Below are positions 26,810 to 35,695 of a stretch of 64,000 nt of DNA, one piece after another. Made by a program: the position numbers and the translations under genes. Numbering within the stretch: position 1 is the first letter of the stretch; each line of letters starts with the position of its first letter. Source of the stretch: an uncultured Lachnospiraceae bacterium (GTDB taxonomy: Bacteria; Bacillota; Clostridia; Lachnospirales; Lachnospiraceae); contig CAMWHJ010000002.1 of NCBI GenBank assembly GCA_947174015.1, positions 26,206-90,205 of the forward strand, in the 5' to 3' direction. The notes beneath the pieces were generated by a model, which saw only the letters and a program-made list of their open reading frames with translations, did no database searches and was not told where the DNA came from.

Positions 26810-27280
26810 CTATAATAAAGTTCTATCTTTTTCTAACCAAAAATTGTCACATACATAAACAGGATTTTTATAAAATTTTTCTTTGTATTTTTGTTCATCA
26901 AAAGTCAGAACAGCTTTTATAAATTCTTCCGGCGGAAGATAATTATGATGTGTAATATAATGATAAATCATACTTGGTGCAGCATAGGTGACATTATTTT
27001 CACCAAAAACCCGTATTTCATAAAAACCAACCTCTCTTTTTATATTGCTGTATTCAATGGTCGGCACACTAAAGTTTTTATCATAATTTGAACATAAATT
27101 ACATCTGTAAAATCCTCTGCAAACAAATACGGGATATTGGTAATATTTTACAAGTGTTTACAAAAATTCCTCTGGAACATCACCTTTTGCAAATTCCTTA
27201 GAACTATCTAACCACCCTATATTGATTGCATTTACATCACGCTCAAAATATGTATACTTCGCTAAATCATCAAAATACAT
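26810..27280 (-). pseudogene. Small conserved protein split by an in-frame stop codon
   Basis: From ATG 27280 (GGAGG at good spacing) the frame reads MYFDDLAKYTYFERDVNAIN, then IGWLDSSKEFAKGDVPEEFL, then TAA at 27158-27160 (codon 41), and continues in the same frame with YYQYPVFVCRGFYRCNLCSN to the stop at 26810. Without the stop it would be a 156-residue protein with three clustered Cys. Both halves look like one gene, so a single base change may have inactivated it. I cannot name the family with certainty. Confidence 0.7.
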
Positions 27281-27535
27281 TTTTGCCTCCATAATAATTT
27301 GATTTATTCATTTTTCTTAAATTCACTCATTTCCATATTCACAAATGGGAATTCTGATAAGACACTTTTATATTATTGATTAACTGTTATATCTTATCTT
27401 CAAAATGTCCGCAAACTCTTGAAAATGCTAAATTTATAACAAGTGAGCTTTCCCTTGTATTATATCTTCCCATGAGGCATTACGAACCCTGATAAGAGCA
27501 AAAATGAGGAAAGCAAAATCACAGGAAAGGTTAAT

Positions 27536-28084
27536 TTACATAGAGGAATGCATATATTTTCCTATTACGTCATCACTCCAAATATGAGCCTCAATATATC
27601 TTTCTGGACCATACTCTCCATTATTGTTCCAGTCCTGTGGATATCCATATTTTTCTATTATTTCTAATATTTCACCATACGTATAAAGTTTTTTTCGATA
27701 TTCCTTTCCATCATTAACTCTTGAACTAAAAGTTGGATGCGAATCTCCATATGTAAAAGAAATAGTGCTTTTATCAAATTCTTCTATATCTATTTTAATA
27801 AAAGCACTGTTTTCAAACCAAGAATACAACCATGGGCTTTGCTCAACTACCATGTAGTGCGGTACTTCTCTTTGGATATTGCCACCCTTCTTCACAAATT
27901 CAGTTTTTAAGATACTTTCATAATAATGTCTTAATTCCATGTATTGATCTGTTCTTTTAGCACATTGAGTATTTGGTTTTTTTAAAGCAATATTCATTAA
28001 AATCTTTTTTGCTTCATCAATTGGAATATCTGATAAATTTTGAAACGGCTTCATAGAAGCATCGTAATAATGATATAAAAACAT
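27536..28084 (-). CDS. Conserved hypothetical protein
   Basis: The 182-residue soluble protein contains HYYDASMKPFQNLSDIPIDE, VPHYMVVEQSPWLYSWFENS and FGPERYIEA-like ending EYGPERYIEAHIWSDD. GGAGG lies 9 bases before the ATG at 28084. The ribosome site overlaps the end of the truncated doc gene. I recognise the pattern as a widespread uncharacterised family but know no function. Region 27281-27535 downstream shows no gene. Confidence 0.65.
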   Translation of the reverse strand: MFLYHYYDASMKPFQNLSDIPIDEAKKILMNIALKKPNTQCAKRTDQYMELRHYYESILKTEFVKKGGNIQREVPHYMVVEQSPWLYSWFENSAFIKIDIEEFDKSTISFTYGDSHPTFSSRVNDGKEYRKKLYTYGEILEIIEKYGYPQDWNNNGEYGPERYIEAHIWSDDVIGKYMHSSM

Positions 28085-28089
28085 TCTCA

Positions 28090-28281
28090 TTATCCTCCAA
28101 AACAAAGCCTTGCTGCTTTCGCATAAATGCTGGGGTATAATTCTTTTCCATTAAATGATTGGAACGGATTATTTAGTGCAGAATCTAACATATTCTCATC
28201 CCGAATACCATTACTGCCACCAGTAACTTCTATCAACTGCGTGTGCAGTTTAATTACTTGTTCTTTGCTTAGTCTAATCAA
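28090..28281 (-). pseudogene. doc: Doc (Fic-fold) toxin, N-terminal fragment
   Basis: The 63 residues MIRLSKEQVIKLHTQLIEVT, then GIRDENMLDSALNNPFQSFN and SIYAKAARLCFG match the N-terminal half of Doc toxins. It stops exactly where the catalytic HxFxxGNKR motif should follow. The start is TTG with no good ribosome site, and no phd antitoxin gene is beside it. Doc phosphorylates EF-Tu in intact systems; this copy cannot. Confidence 0.8.
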
Positions 28282-28301
28282 AGACTTGCTATTGTAAGGT
28301 A

Positions 28302-29198
28302 TTAAAGAGTAATCCCCTTCAATAAGGATGCCAGCGAAGTAGAGGCCTCTTCTCCGGAAGAGTATTCAAAGGGAGCTTCCTCCACATCCTCCAAAACCTC
28401 ATCCTGTTCCTGTACTGCCTTAATACTCAGGCTGATTTTTCCATCCTTTACCTCAAGAATCTTTACTTTAACTTCATCTCCAAGCTTTAGCACTTCTTTA
28501 GGGGACTTAATATGTCTGCCGCAAATCTGGCTGATATGGACTAATCCTGTTAAATCCTCTCCAATATTTACGAAAGCACCATAGGGAGCTAAGGTTTCCA
28601 CCTTCCCAGTAACAATTAAGCCTGTCTGGAGTTTTGCAATCCGGCTGTTCTTGTCAGCAATGGCTTTTTCCCGCAATACTTCTTTTGCAGAAAGAACAAG
28701 CTTTTTATCTGCTTCTTTCACATCAATGACAACTACCTCTAACTCTCTTCCCACATATGCTTCGGTATCTTCCACATAGGTAAGTGCCAAATGGGAGGCT
28801 GGAATAAAGGCACGAATCCCCTCAAGATAAGTTACCACACCTGCATTGACTGTCTCTGCCACCTTTACCTTAACCACCTCTTTGTTGTCCATTAGCTGCT
28901 TTAGTTTATCCCATGATATCACGTCTGCCGCCTGTTTACAGGAGAGATAGATGATTCCCTCATCATTTTCGCCTGTGACTGTGGCCGTAATCTCATCTCC
29001 CACCTGCACATCGGCTTTGATGGAAAAGCGAGGATCATTGCTCAGCTCTGCCAATGGCACAATAGCTTCTGCATAGGAGCCTAAATCTACCGTAACCTCT
29101 GTATCAGACACACCGATAACAGTTCCGGTAACCACGTCCCCCTCTTCATATTTCTTAAAAGATGCATTGATCTGCTGTTCAAATTCTTCCATTCCCAT
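28302..29198 (-). CDS. S1-domain RNA-binding protein
   Basis: The 298-residue protein has three S1 domains: about 18-87 (EGDVVTGTVIGVSDTEVTVD), 103-172 and 190-260 (GLIVTGKVETLAPYGAFVNI). It resembles short forms of ribosomal protein S1 of Firmicutes, which bind RNA and may support translation or RNA turnover. It has an acidic C-terminal tail. It is a stable gene bordering the decayed patch. Confidence 0.88.
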   Translation of the reverse strand: MGMEEFEQQINASFKKYEEGDVVTGTVIGVSDTEVTVDLGSYAEAIVPLAELSNDPRFSIKADVQVGDEITATVTGENDEGIIYLSCKQAADVISWDKLKQLMDNKEVVKVKVAETVNAGVVTYLEGIRAFIPASHLALTYVEDTEAYVGRELEVVVIDVKEADKKLVLSAKEVLREKAIADKNSRIAKLQTGLIVTGKVETLAPYGAFVNIGEDLTGLVHISQICGRHIKSPKEVLKLGDEVKVKILEVKDGKISLSIKAVQEQDEVLEDVEEAPFEYSSGEEASTSLASLLKGITL

Positions 29199-29254
29199 GG
29201 TTTTCTTCTTCCTTTCTATTTTGTAATTGGTGTCAAAAAGCAGCCATCCTGCTT

Positions 29255-29554
29255 TTAGATAGCATAGTCAAAGCAAACTCTGTTTACTGTAACCTCTTTC
29301 ACATAAGATGCTGCCTTAACATGCTCCGGGTGCACCTGATATGATTTTAGTGCCTCCTCATCGGGGAAATCCACCAAAAGCATAAAGTCTCTATTACTGG
29401 ATTCCATGGTATTAATCTCTACCTGTAAATCCAACACATTCGGTACCAGCTCTTTCAATGGCAAAAATCCCTCTGCCATTTTCTCACATACTTTCTTTTT
29501 TTCTTCTTGGGTAAACTCTTCTTTTATATTCCACATTACGATATGACGAATCAT
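29255..29554 (-). CDS. Dabb-family alpha/beta-barrel protein
   Basis: The 99-residue protein begins MIRHIVMWNIKEEFTQEEKK and has the conserved VHPEHVKAASYV, a typical stress-responsive Dabb dimer domain. Substrate unknown. It lies between the S1 gene and the flagellins. Confidence 0.85.
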   Translation of the reverse strand: MIRHIVMWNIKEEFTQEEKKKVCEKMAEGFLPLKELVPNVLDLQVEINTMESSNRDFMLLVDFPDEEALKSYQVHPEHVKAASYVKEVTVNRVCFDYAI

Positions 29555-29620
29555 ATATTAGCTCCTTCCTATAATGTCAAGCCCTAAAGTATCCATTTTT
29601 ATAACTTATTTGGATGAATA

Positions 29621-29651
29621 GTAACAGTTCAGGTATCTGAACTGCTATGAT
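29621..29651. repeat. Short hairpin of the GTAAC-type repeat, after the large flagellin gene
   Basis: GTAACAGTTCAG and CTGAACTGCTAT flank a GTAT loop. It lies 40 bases after the flagellin stop and shares ends with the other intergenic repeats. It may act as a terminator or mRNA end. Confidence 0.55.
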
Positions 29652-29688
29652 AAATGCTTTCGGGCTTGCTAATTGACATTGCCTGATT

Positions 29689-32600
29689 TTATTGTAAAAG
29701 CGTTGCAATTCCATTTTGATTCACATAGTTGGTCTGTGCCAGCATAGACTGTGAAGCCTGCACAAGAATTTGACTTCTGGCGAAATTCATGACCTCCTCT
29801 GCCATATTGGTGTCCCGAATCTTGCTCTCCGCACTCTGGAGATTCTCTACATTATTGTCTGTGAGAAGAATGGCACTCTCAAAACGATTAAATTTTGCAC
29901 CACAGATACTTCGCCTGGAATTAATGTAATTTAAGGCATGGTCTAAATGTTTTAAACTAAACTCTGCATAGGTGTGTTTTGTTACCAAAATATTATCCAG
30001 CCGCAGCAAAGCTGTGCTGAGAGAAATCCTGTGCATTTCCACCTCCTGCCCACTGTTTGCCCCTACCTGAATACGCATGGGATCGGTATATCCCTGAGAT
30101 GTCATATGAAATAGAACAGTATCTATGGCATTTCCCCGAACCCTGCTGATATCATGTATTCCAAAGGAAGGATATTCTAACTTGAGCCTGTCATCTTCCA
30201 ACAAAACCTCCAGTTTTGGAATTCCTCCTTCCTCATCTCCGGCTTCAAATAAACTCTTAAGTAAATCCACAAATTCCTCCTTAGTATAGCTTCCCTCCGG
30301 AATGGTAAAATCATAAGAAATACCATCCAAGTCAAATCCAAATTGATTTTTTTCCGGGATAATGGTAACACCATTAGATATATCAATAGTTCCGGTGATA
30401 CTGGCCGGGGTTGGGATTCCACTTGTTTTATAGAATACGGTATAAGCAGCGTTTCCACTCACTCCGTCTAAAATATATTCTCCCTCATTGGGGGTCACAT
30501 TTGCATTGGCAGTTTTTAGCGTAAAATTCAAGGCATTGGCATCATTGGCACCTACCACTCCGGTATTGATACCGCCGATTTTTGCCTGAATTACAAAATC
30601 CGTGATGCCATTGTCACTGAGCTGTTTGTTAAAATCATCCTGCAATAGCTCTGCAATTTCATCTCCGGTATAAGTTCCTGCCGGAAGTGTACTGCTTAAT
30701 GTCAGCATCTGAGGATTCCCATCTTTATCCGGATAAGTAAAATCTAGGGTAAGCACATCATTGACACCTGTTTTGATCTTAGCATCACTATTTCGCAGGT
30801 CAGCACGTCCAACCACATAGGCTTCCTGGAATTTTGATGTACCCTTAATGTTGCTGGGAGTATAAGATGTTGTAGTTCTATCAATTCTACACATCACGTT
30901 CCTGTAAAATCCTCCGCTGCAACTGTTGAAAGAATGTCCGCTTCCTTTGCCATTGCTGGCAATAGTGATTCCTCCATTCTCAACAGATACTGTAACTAAA
31001 CCGGAAGCTATGTTGTCTATTTTTGCCTGAAGTGCTGAAACCAATTCAGCGGAAGAATAGCTTCTGTTATCCAGTTTAATATCAAAGGTCTGAGTGGCAG
31101 CACTCCCCGCATCGTTAATATAATTCAAGGTGAATTTAAAATCATTATTCGTATTATCTATGGTAATGCCACTGCTTACATTTGTTTTTCCGTTTACCTT
31201 TGCCGGCTGTAAGACAGATGATGATGGGTATGCTGGATAGGTATACGGTGTCATCAATGCCATGGATGCAGAAGAACTGCTTGAATTAAAGGAAAGATAG
31301 GCATCTGACCCTTGCTTTGTGGTAGTGAAAGTCACACGATTTGAACTATCCATGGAAACGGTTACCCCTGCATTTTTATCAGCAAGCAACTCATTAATTT
31401 TACTTATCAACGAACCAGAGGAATAATTTCCATCGGGAATGGTAACACTAACACTACTATTGTTTACATACAGTTGCAATTTATTATTCGTGGAATTTAT
31501 TGTAACGCTGGAAGCACTCAGCGGATAGTCCAGCGTAAGAACAGCAGGCGATTTCGTATACTGTGTACTTCCCTGCAGCTTATCATAGGAACCATAGGCT
31601 GACTTGTTACAGTAATAATAGCTGATACCCTCTCCCAGCAGAAGATCATTATAGGCAGTTCCACCACAAGAAACAGAAGTAATACTGCCATCTGGACTGG
31701 TAAACTGCAGTTTATTGCCGGAAAAAGAAGCATTTACTTTTCCTTTTAAGTTACTGTTATTTTCTATTTTGTCATTAATATCCTTCAATAATGCTGCCGG
31801 ATTGTCATAACTGGAAGATAAATCAATGGTCTGCGGCATCCCTCCATTAAGCGTAATGGTCAGATTAGGATTACTGCTTTTCAATTCTATTTTCCCTGAT
31901 AAGTTTTTTGCTCCCGTATATGTCACATTTGAACCAGATTGAAAGGTAGCGTTTTCTGTTTTTGATACACTGGTATCACAAAATAAAGCTTTGTAGGCTG
32001 CCTGTGAAACTGTGGAACTATTGTCAAATACAATTATGCTGTCACCACCCGGCTCCTGGGATTCCAACTGTAAATATTCGTAGTATGTATAAGGGAAAGT
32101 AGAATTACCCATATATGTATTGTTAGTAGTAAAGCGAAACCGAGAACCATTTCCGCCTAAAGAAGTATTTAGTGCATTTTTTAATTCTGTCATTGTATAT
32201 TCTTTCGCAGGAATAGATAATTCGATATAGTCCGCATCATCCTCTAATTTAAAGCGAAGCTTATCGTTGACACCTGATGTAATGGTTATTTTGTCACAAT
32301 AACTGCTATGATAGTAAGCCTGTCCCTTCACAACTCCCGGGGTACTGGTAATCTTTCCGTAGTGGGCATTATCATAGAAGATAGAATCATAGGCAATACC
32401 TGTATCAATCTGAAACATATTTCCCTTTAAACCGGTAATAATGTCAGTGCCAGCAGAAAGTACAATGCTGTTTCCCTCATATACCTTTGCCTCCAGTCCG
32501 CTGTCCTCTCCCAGCAGTTCATTGATTTTTTCAATGGTGTCCTGCAGACTGTACTCCCCTTCTGGGATCTTAAGAGAATAATTTTTGACTGCCCCCGTTT

Positions 32601-33453
32601 CCATGGACTGGACTTGGAAAGAAAGCTCATCATTTTTTCCTGCTACAATTTGCAGTGGATAATCTGCATAAAACTTTGTGGTACCGATCAATTCTCCGTT
32701 TGACTGTCCCCCATGGTAATCATAAAAGAGATTTGCCAGGGCACCTCCTACCGACAGCAGCCCGTCACAGCCTTCCAGCTGAAGTGTACAGGCCCCGGGA
32801 CCATGATATCCTATGGTGAAATAAGAGTTTTCCGGTGCAGTTCCCTCCATGAGCTCCTCCAGCGTCTCGATAAGCTCATAGGTGGTGTAATTCCCTTCTG
32901 GTACCGTAATTTCCACTTCATTTGGATCTAATGACTTATCCAAATAAATCTTCAGTGTGTTCTCCGGAGTCACCAGATAGTGGTTTGTATCATTATCCCA
33001 TATTTTCGTACCCTCAAAGGTAGAATAAACCGGCTCATGATCCGTATAAATATCCATGCCATTATATTCCGTGTGCTGGGATATTCTGCCAATCTCCGTC
33101 TGAAGTTGATCAATTTCCAACTGGATAAGTTCTTTGTCCTCCTCTGTATTGGTATCATTTAATGCCTGAACCGTAAGTTCACGCATACGTTGTACCAGTG
33201 CTGTAACTTCACCTAAAGAACCATCCGCTGTTTTTAAATACCCGCAGGCTTCCCCCATATTCATGGAAGCACGGTTTAACCCCCGGATTTGTCCCCGCAT
33301 TTTTTCGGAAATAGCTAAATTAGCCGCATCATCTCCTGCCCTGTTAATCTTATAACCGCTGGACAATTTTTCTGTTGATTTTATACTTTTGCCTGTGGCA
33401 TTTTTATATACATTCTGCCCATAGGCAGTAAGAATATTATGTTGAATAATCAT
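29689..33453 (-). CDS. Giant flagellin with about eight repeated insert modules
   Basis: The protein has 1254 residues against 270-500 in most flagellins. The N-terminal D0/D1 part (1-140) has KSTEKLSSGYKINRAGDDAA and RELTVQALNDTNTEEDK; the C-terminal part (from about 1127) has IQVGANSGQEVEM and ends SQSMLAQTNYVNQNGIATLL. Between them about eight modules of 108-137 residues start near 165, 273, 396, 519, 655, 768, 897 and 1034. Each has an N-x-L-x-F strand, IPxGxYT and a helix such as ELIETLEEL, resembling flagellin IN motifs. The insert would form a large outer domain on the filament. It follows the metallopeptidase flagellin by 29 bases with its own AAAGGAG, so they are one operon. Confidence 0.9.
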   Translation of the reverse strand: MIIQHNILTAYGQNVYKNATGKSIKSTEKLSSGYKINRAGDDAANLAISEKMRGQIRGLNRASMNMGEACGYLKTADGSLGEVTALVQRMRELTVQALNDTNTEEDKELIQLEIDQLQTEIGRISQHTEYNGMDIYTDHEPVYSTFEGTKIWDNDTNHYLVTPENTLKIYLDKSLDPNEVEITVPEGNYTTYELIETLEELMEGTAPENSYFTIGYHGPGACTLQLEGCDGLLSVGGALANLFYDYHGGQSNGELIGTTKFYADYPLQIVAGKNDELSFQVQSMETGAVKNYSLKIPEGEYSLQDTIEKINELLGEDSGLEAKVYEGNSIVLSAGTDIITGLKGNMFQIDTGIAYDSIFYDNAHYGKITSTPGVVKGQAYYHSSYCDKITITSGVNDKLRFKLEDDADYIELSIPAKEYTMTELKNALNTSLGGNGSRFRFTTNNTYMGNSTFPYTYYEYLQLESQEPGGDSIIVFDNSSTVSQAAYKALFCDTSVSKTENATFQSGSNVTYTGAKNLSGKIELKSSNPNLTITLNGGMPQTIDLSSSYDNPAALLKDINDKIENNSNLKGKVNASFSGNKLQFTSPDGSITSVSCGGTAYNDLLLGEGISYYYCNKSAYGSYDKLQGSTQYTKSPAVLTLDYPLSASSVTINSTNNKLQLYVNNSSVSVTIPDGNYSSGSLISKINELLADKNAGVTVSMDSSNRVTFTTTKQGSDAYLSFNSSSSSASMALMTPYTYPAYPSSSVLQPAKVNGKTNVSSGITIDNTNNDFKFTLNYINDAGSAATQTFDIKLDNRSYSSAELVSALQAKIDNIASGLVTVSVENGGITIASNGKGSGHSFNSCSGGFYRNVMCRIDRTTTSYTPSNIKGTSKFQEAYVVGRADLRNSDAKIKTGVNDVLTLDFTYPDKDGNPQMLTLSSTLPAGTYTGDEIAELLQDDFNKQLSDNGITDFVIQAKIGGINTGVVGANDANALNFTLKTANANVTPNEGEYILDGVSGNAAYTVFYKTSGIPTPASITGTIDISNGVTIIPEKNQFGFDLDGISYDFTIPEGSYTKEEFVDLLKSLFEAGDEEGGIPKLEVLLEDDRLKLEYPSFGIHDISRVRGNAIDTVLFHMTSQGYTDPMRIQVGANSGQEVEMHRISLSTALLRLDNILVTKHTYAEFSLKHLDHALNYINSRRSICGAKFNRFESAILLTDNNVENLQSAESKIRDTNMAEEVMNFARSQILVQASQSMLAQTNYVNQNGIATLLQ

Positions 33454-33482
33454 AATCTATTCTCCTTTCATTATCAAGCCAG

Positions 33483-35153
33483 CTATTGCAGGAGACTGAG
33501 TACTCCTTGGTTTATATTATTAGCCTGAACCAGCATGGATTGTGCTGATTGACATAAAATATTGTTTTTTGCATAATTTGTCATCAAATCTGCCATATCG
33601 GTATCACGAATTTTAGATTCGCTTTCTGTCAAATTCTCACTATAATTATCCAGTCGTGCAATGGTATGCTCCAGTCTGTTCTGCACTGCCCCTAAATAAG
33701 AGCGATAGTTGGAAACTGTCCGGATGGCATTGTCAAAACGTGAGATTTCCACACTGGCTGCATCATGGGTAGACACATCAATATCATCCAATCCAATCAG
33801 AACTTTTCTTCTCATATCTCCAATACAGAAATCCATTTCCTGACCAGAGTTTGCCCCCACCTGCAGTTTGATCCGTTCACCACTGGAATTTGGTTCATCC
33901 CAATGAACTGTCCAAACCTTGCCGCCTAACAGCAGCTTTTCCACTGAGTGCTCGATAGGCAGCCCTCCACCGAGGTTGGGGATCACATTTTTCTCCGGCA
34001 TATCCCAGTCACCCAGACAATCCTCCAAACCATCTTGCAGAGTAATATGACATGCTGCTACAAATGTTCCCGGCTCATTTGCAACCATATCAGTTATCAT
34101 AGTGGCAAACTCGTCTCCGTTTTCCACACCATAATATTTTTTCAAAAGCTCATCAAAGGTTAAACCCGATCCCATATCCTGCATAAAATCTTTAAAGGTA
34201 CCTGCTATTGTATTATATGCCATATAGCTGACTGCATAATAACCCATGGAATACGCATTGGTGCCACTTACTGAATTGGAAAAGCCCGACATAGCTGCTG
34301 CCACTTTGTCCACCGTTTCCGTCCAACGATTATTTCCATGTACTGCCTCTGCAAGACCCTCCGTAAACCACATGGGTATATCTTCAATGGCAGGAGAACA
34401 ATTATGCATCATAATGGCATGGGTTATCTCATGTGTCATAACTCGATCCACCAGCATTCCTCCTGCATAGGGTCCGCTGCTGCTATCAAAGTCTGACATA
34501 TCATACTGTTCGATAAAATCCGTATTCACATACAATGAAAAGCGGTTGGAGCCGAAACCGCTTCCCATAGCTGCCACTGTACCAGCACCCATGGAACTAA
34601 ACTTCACACTCATTATAATATTTTCGTTTGGACCAATGCCCAGACAGTCATTAATTCTGGTAAGCGCATCCTGCAGCCAGGTACTCTTTAAACGTTCCTG
34701 AAATTTTGTCTTTAAATCATTGGCATGAAGAGTATAGCTGCCGTCCAACAGCTTCATGGTGTTATATTCTGTCCCATTTGCAATGCGATCCAGCTCCTCT
34801 GCCAACTGATCCAACTCCTGCTTAATACACTCTCTATCCTCTCTGGTATTGGTATCATTTGCTGCCTGTACGGACAATTCACGCATTCTATGGAGAATAT
34901 TTTGGGATTCCTGCATTGCCCCCTCAGCAGTCTGCACCAGTGAGATCCCCTCCTGGGCATTTTCCGAAGCACGGTTAAGTCCCCGAATCTGTGCACGCAT
35001 TTTTTCGGAGATCGCCAATCCTGATGCATCATCTGAAGCACGGTTAATGCGGTAACCACTGGATAATTTCTCTGTATCCTTTGCCCTTTTCTTATTATTT
35101 ATCTTACATTGCAGATTAGCATTCTGTGCCGCAATCACATGTTGTATAATCAT
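33483..35153 (-). CDS. Flagellin with zinc-metallopeptidase insert (flagellinolysin type)
   Basis: The flagellin N-terminus (KDTEKLSSGYRINRASDDAS) and C-terminus (LQVGANSGQEMDF; SQSMLVQANNINQGVLSLLQ) enclose an insert at about 140-425. It contains a gluzincin site: HEITH at residues 241-245 and Glu 265 in WFTEGLAEA, the third zinc ligand, as in flagellinolysin described in clostridia, which makes the filament proteolytic. The start at 35153 has AAGGG 9 bases before; the frame continues to 35201 without flagellin features. Length is 556 residues. It is the first gene of the two-flagellin operon behind a sigma-28-type promoter. Confidence 0.92.
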   Translation of the reverse strand: MIIQHVIAAQNANLQCKINNKKRAKDTEKLSSGYRINRASDDASGLAISEKMRAQIRGLNRASENAQEGISLVQTAEGAMQESQNILHRMRELSVQAANDTNTREDRECIKQELDQLAEELDRIANGTEYNTMKLLDGSYTLHANDLKTKFQERLKSTWLQDALTRINDCLGIGPNENIIMSVKFSSMGAGTVAAMGSGFGSNRFSLYVNTDFIEQYDMSDFDSSSGPYAGGMLVDRVMTHEITHAIMMHNCSPAIEDIPMWFTEGLAEAVHGNNRWTETVDKVAAAMSGFSNSVSGTNAYSMGYYAVSYMAYNTIAGTFKDFMQDMGSGLTFDELLKKYYGVENGDEFATMITDMVANEPGTFVAACHITLQDGLEDCLGDWDMPEKNVIPNLGGGLPIEHSVEKLLLGGKVWTVHWDEPNSSGERIKLQVGANSGQEMDFCIGDMRRKVLIGLDDIDVSTHDAASVEISRFDNAIRTVSNYRSYLGAVQNRLEHTIARLDNYSENLTESESKIRDTDMADLMTNYAKNNILCQSAQSMLVQANNINQGVLSLLQ

Positions 35154-35214
35154 AAATTTTTCCCTTCGCTTTCCAAAAAACAATCCCATCTTTCTGTTCA
35201 ATTTATATTCTTTC

Positions 35215-35425
35215 GTAACTATTCAGTACCTTCATAGTTACGAGCAAAGAACCATGCAAAATTGCTTTTCGGGTATTGCACCCATAAAAATTGCTACGCA
35301 ATGGGTGCAAGCAGGCAATCAAACTGATTCACAGTTTGATTACTTTAGGCAATGGTTCTTTGCCTGTTATATCCACTTTTTCTTACGGTCTGTGCAGTAA
35401 ATGCACAGACCTGCTGAACAGTTAC
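35215..35425. repeat. Structured intergenic repeat element, long form (211 bp)
   Basis: The ends are GTAACTATTCAG and CTGAACAGTTAC (inverted). Inside are nested stems: GCAAAGAACCAT with ATGGTTCTTTGC, a 10-base stem TTGCACCCAT/ATGGGTGCAA, CAAACTG/ACAGTTTG, and a 10-base stem GGTCTGTGCA/TGCACAGACC. The first 49 bases are identical to those at 63952-64000. It lies inside the predicted 5' leader of the flagellin operon. A 22-base piece within it (35356-35377) recurs at 35662-35683. Confidence 0.75.
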
Positions 35426-35473
35426 ATTCTTTCATTTTTTTGCTGAACAGTCACCGTTATTTTATAATACTAT

Positions 35474-35500
35474 ATATCGGCTGATTCTTTCATTTTCTTA
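35474..35500 (-). promoter_or_regulatory. Sigma-28 (SigD/FliA)-type promoter of the flagellin operon
   Basis: On the minus strand TAAG (35497-35500), a 15-base gap and GCCGATAT (35474-35481) match the flagellar sigma consensus. Transcription would start near 35467, giving a leader of about 310 bases that includes the whole repeat element. Confidence 0.78.
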
Positions 35501-35609
35501 AGGCAGAAAACAGATCATTTATTTTTGGAGGCTATTTGTCCCAATCCGTACTTTGTTTTGGAAGGCTCCATGCTGTCTCTTTAAAATATCTCTCTTTAAA
35601 ATGCAAAAT

Positions 35610-35648
35610 GTTCAAGTCTATGGAAACATTTCCACCGTAGACTTGAAC
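35610..35648 (-). terminator. Terminator of nfnAB
   Basis: GTTCAAGTCTA and TAGACTTGAAC form an 11-base stem with an inner TGGAAA/TTTCCA stem, followed on the minus strand by ATTTTGCATTTT. It lies 48 bases after the nfnB stop. Confidence 0.8.
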
Positions 35649-35695
35649 ACTCTTAATATGTTTCTTTGCCTGTTATATCCACTACATGATTTCTG

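Noticed and set aside
35154-35695. CRISPR-like repeat array
   Set aside because: The stems are nested inverted repeats, not regularly spaced direct repeats, and no cas genes are present.
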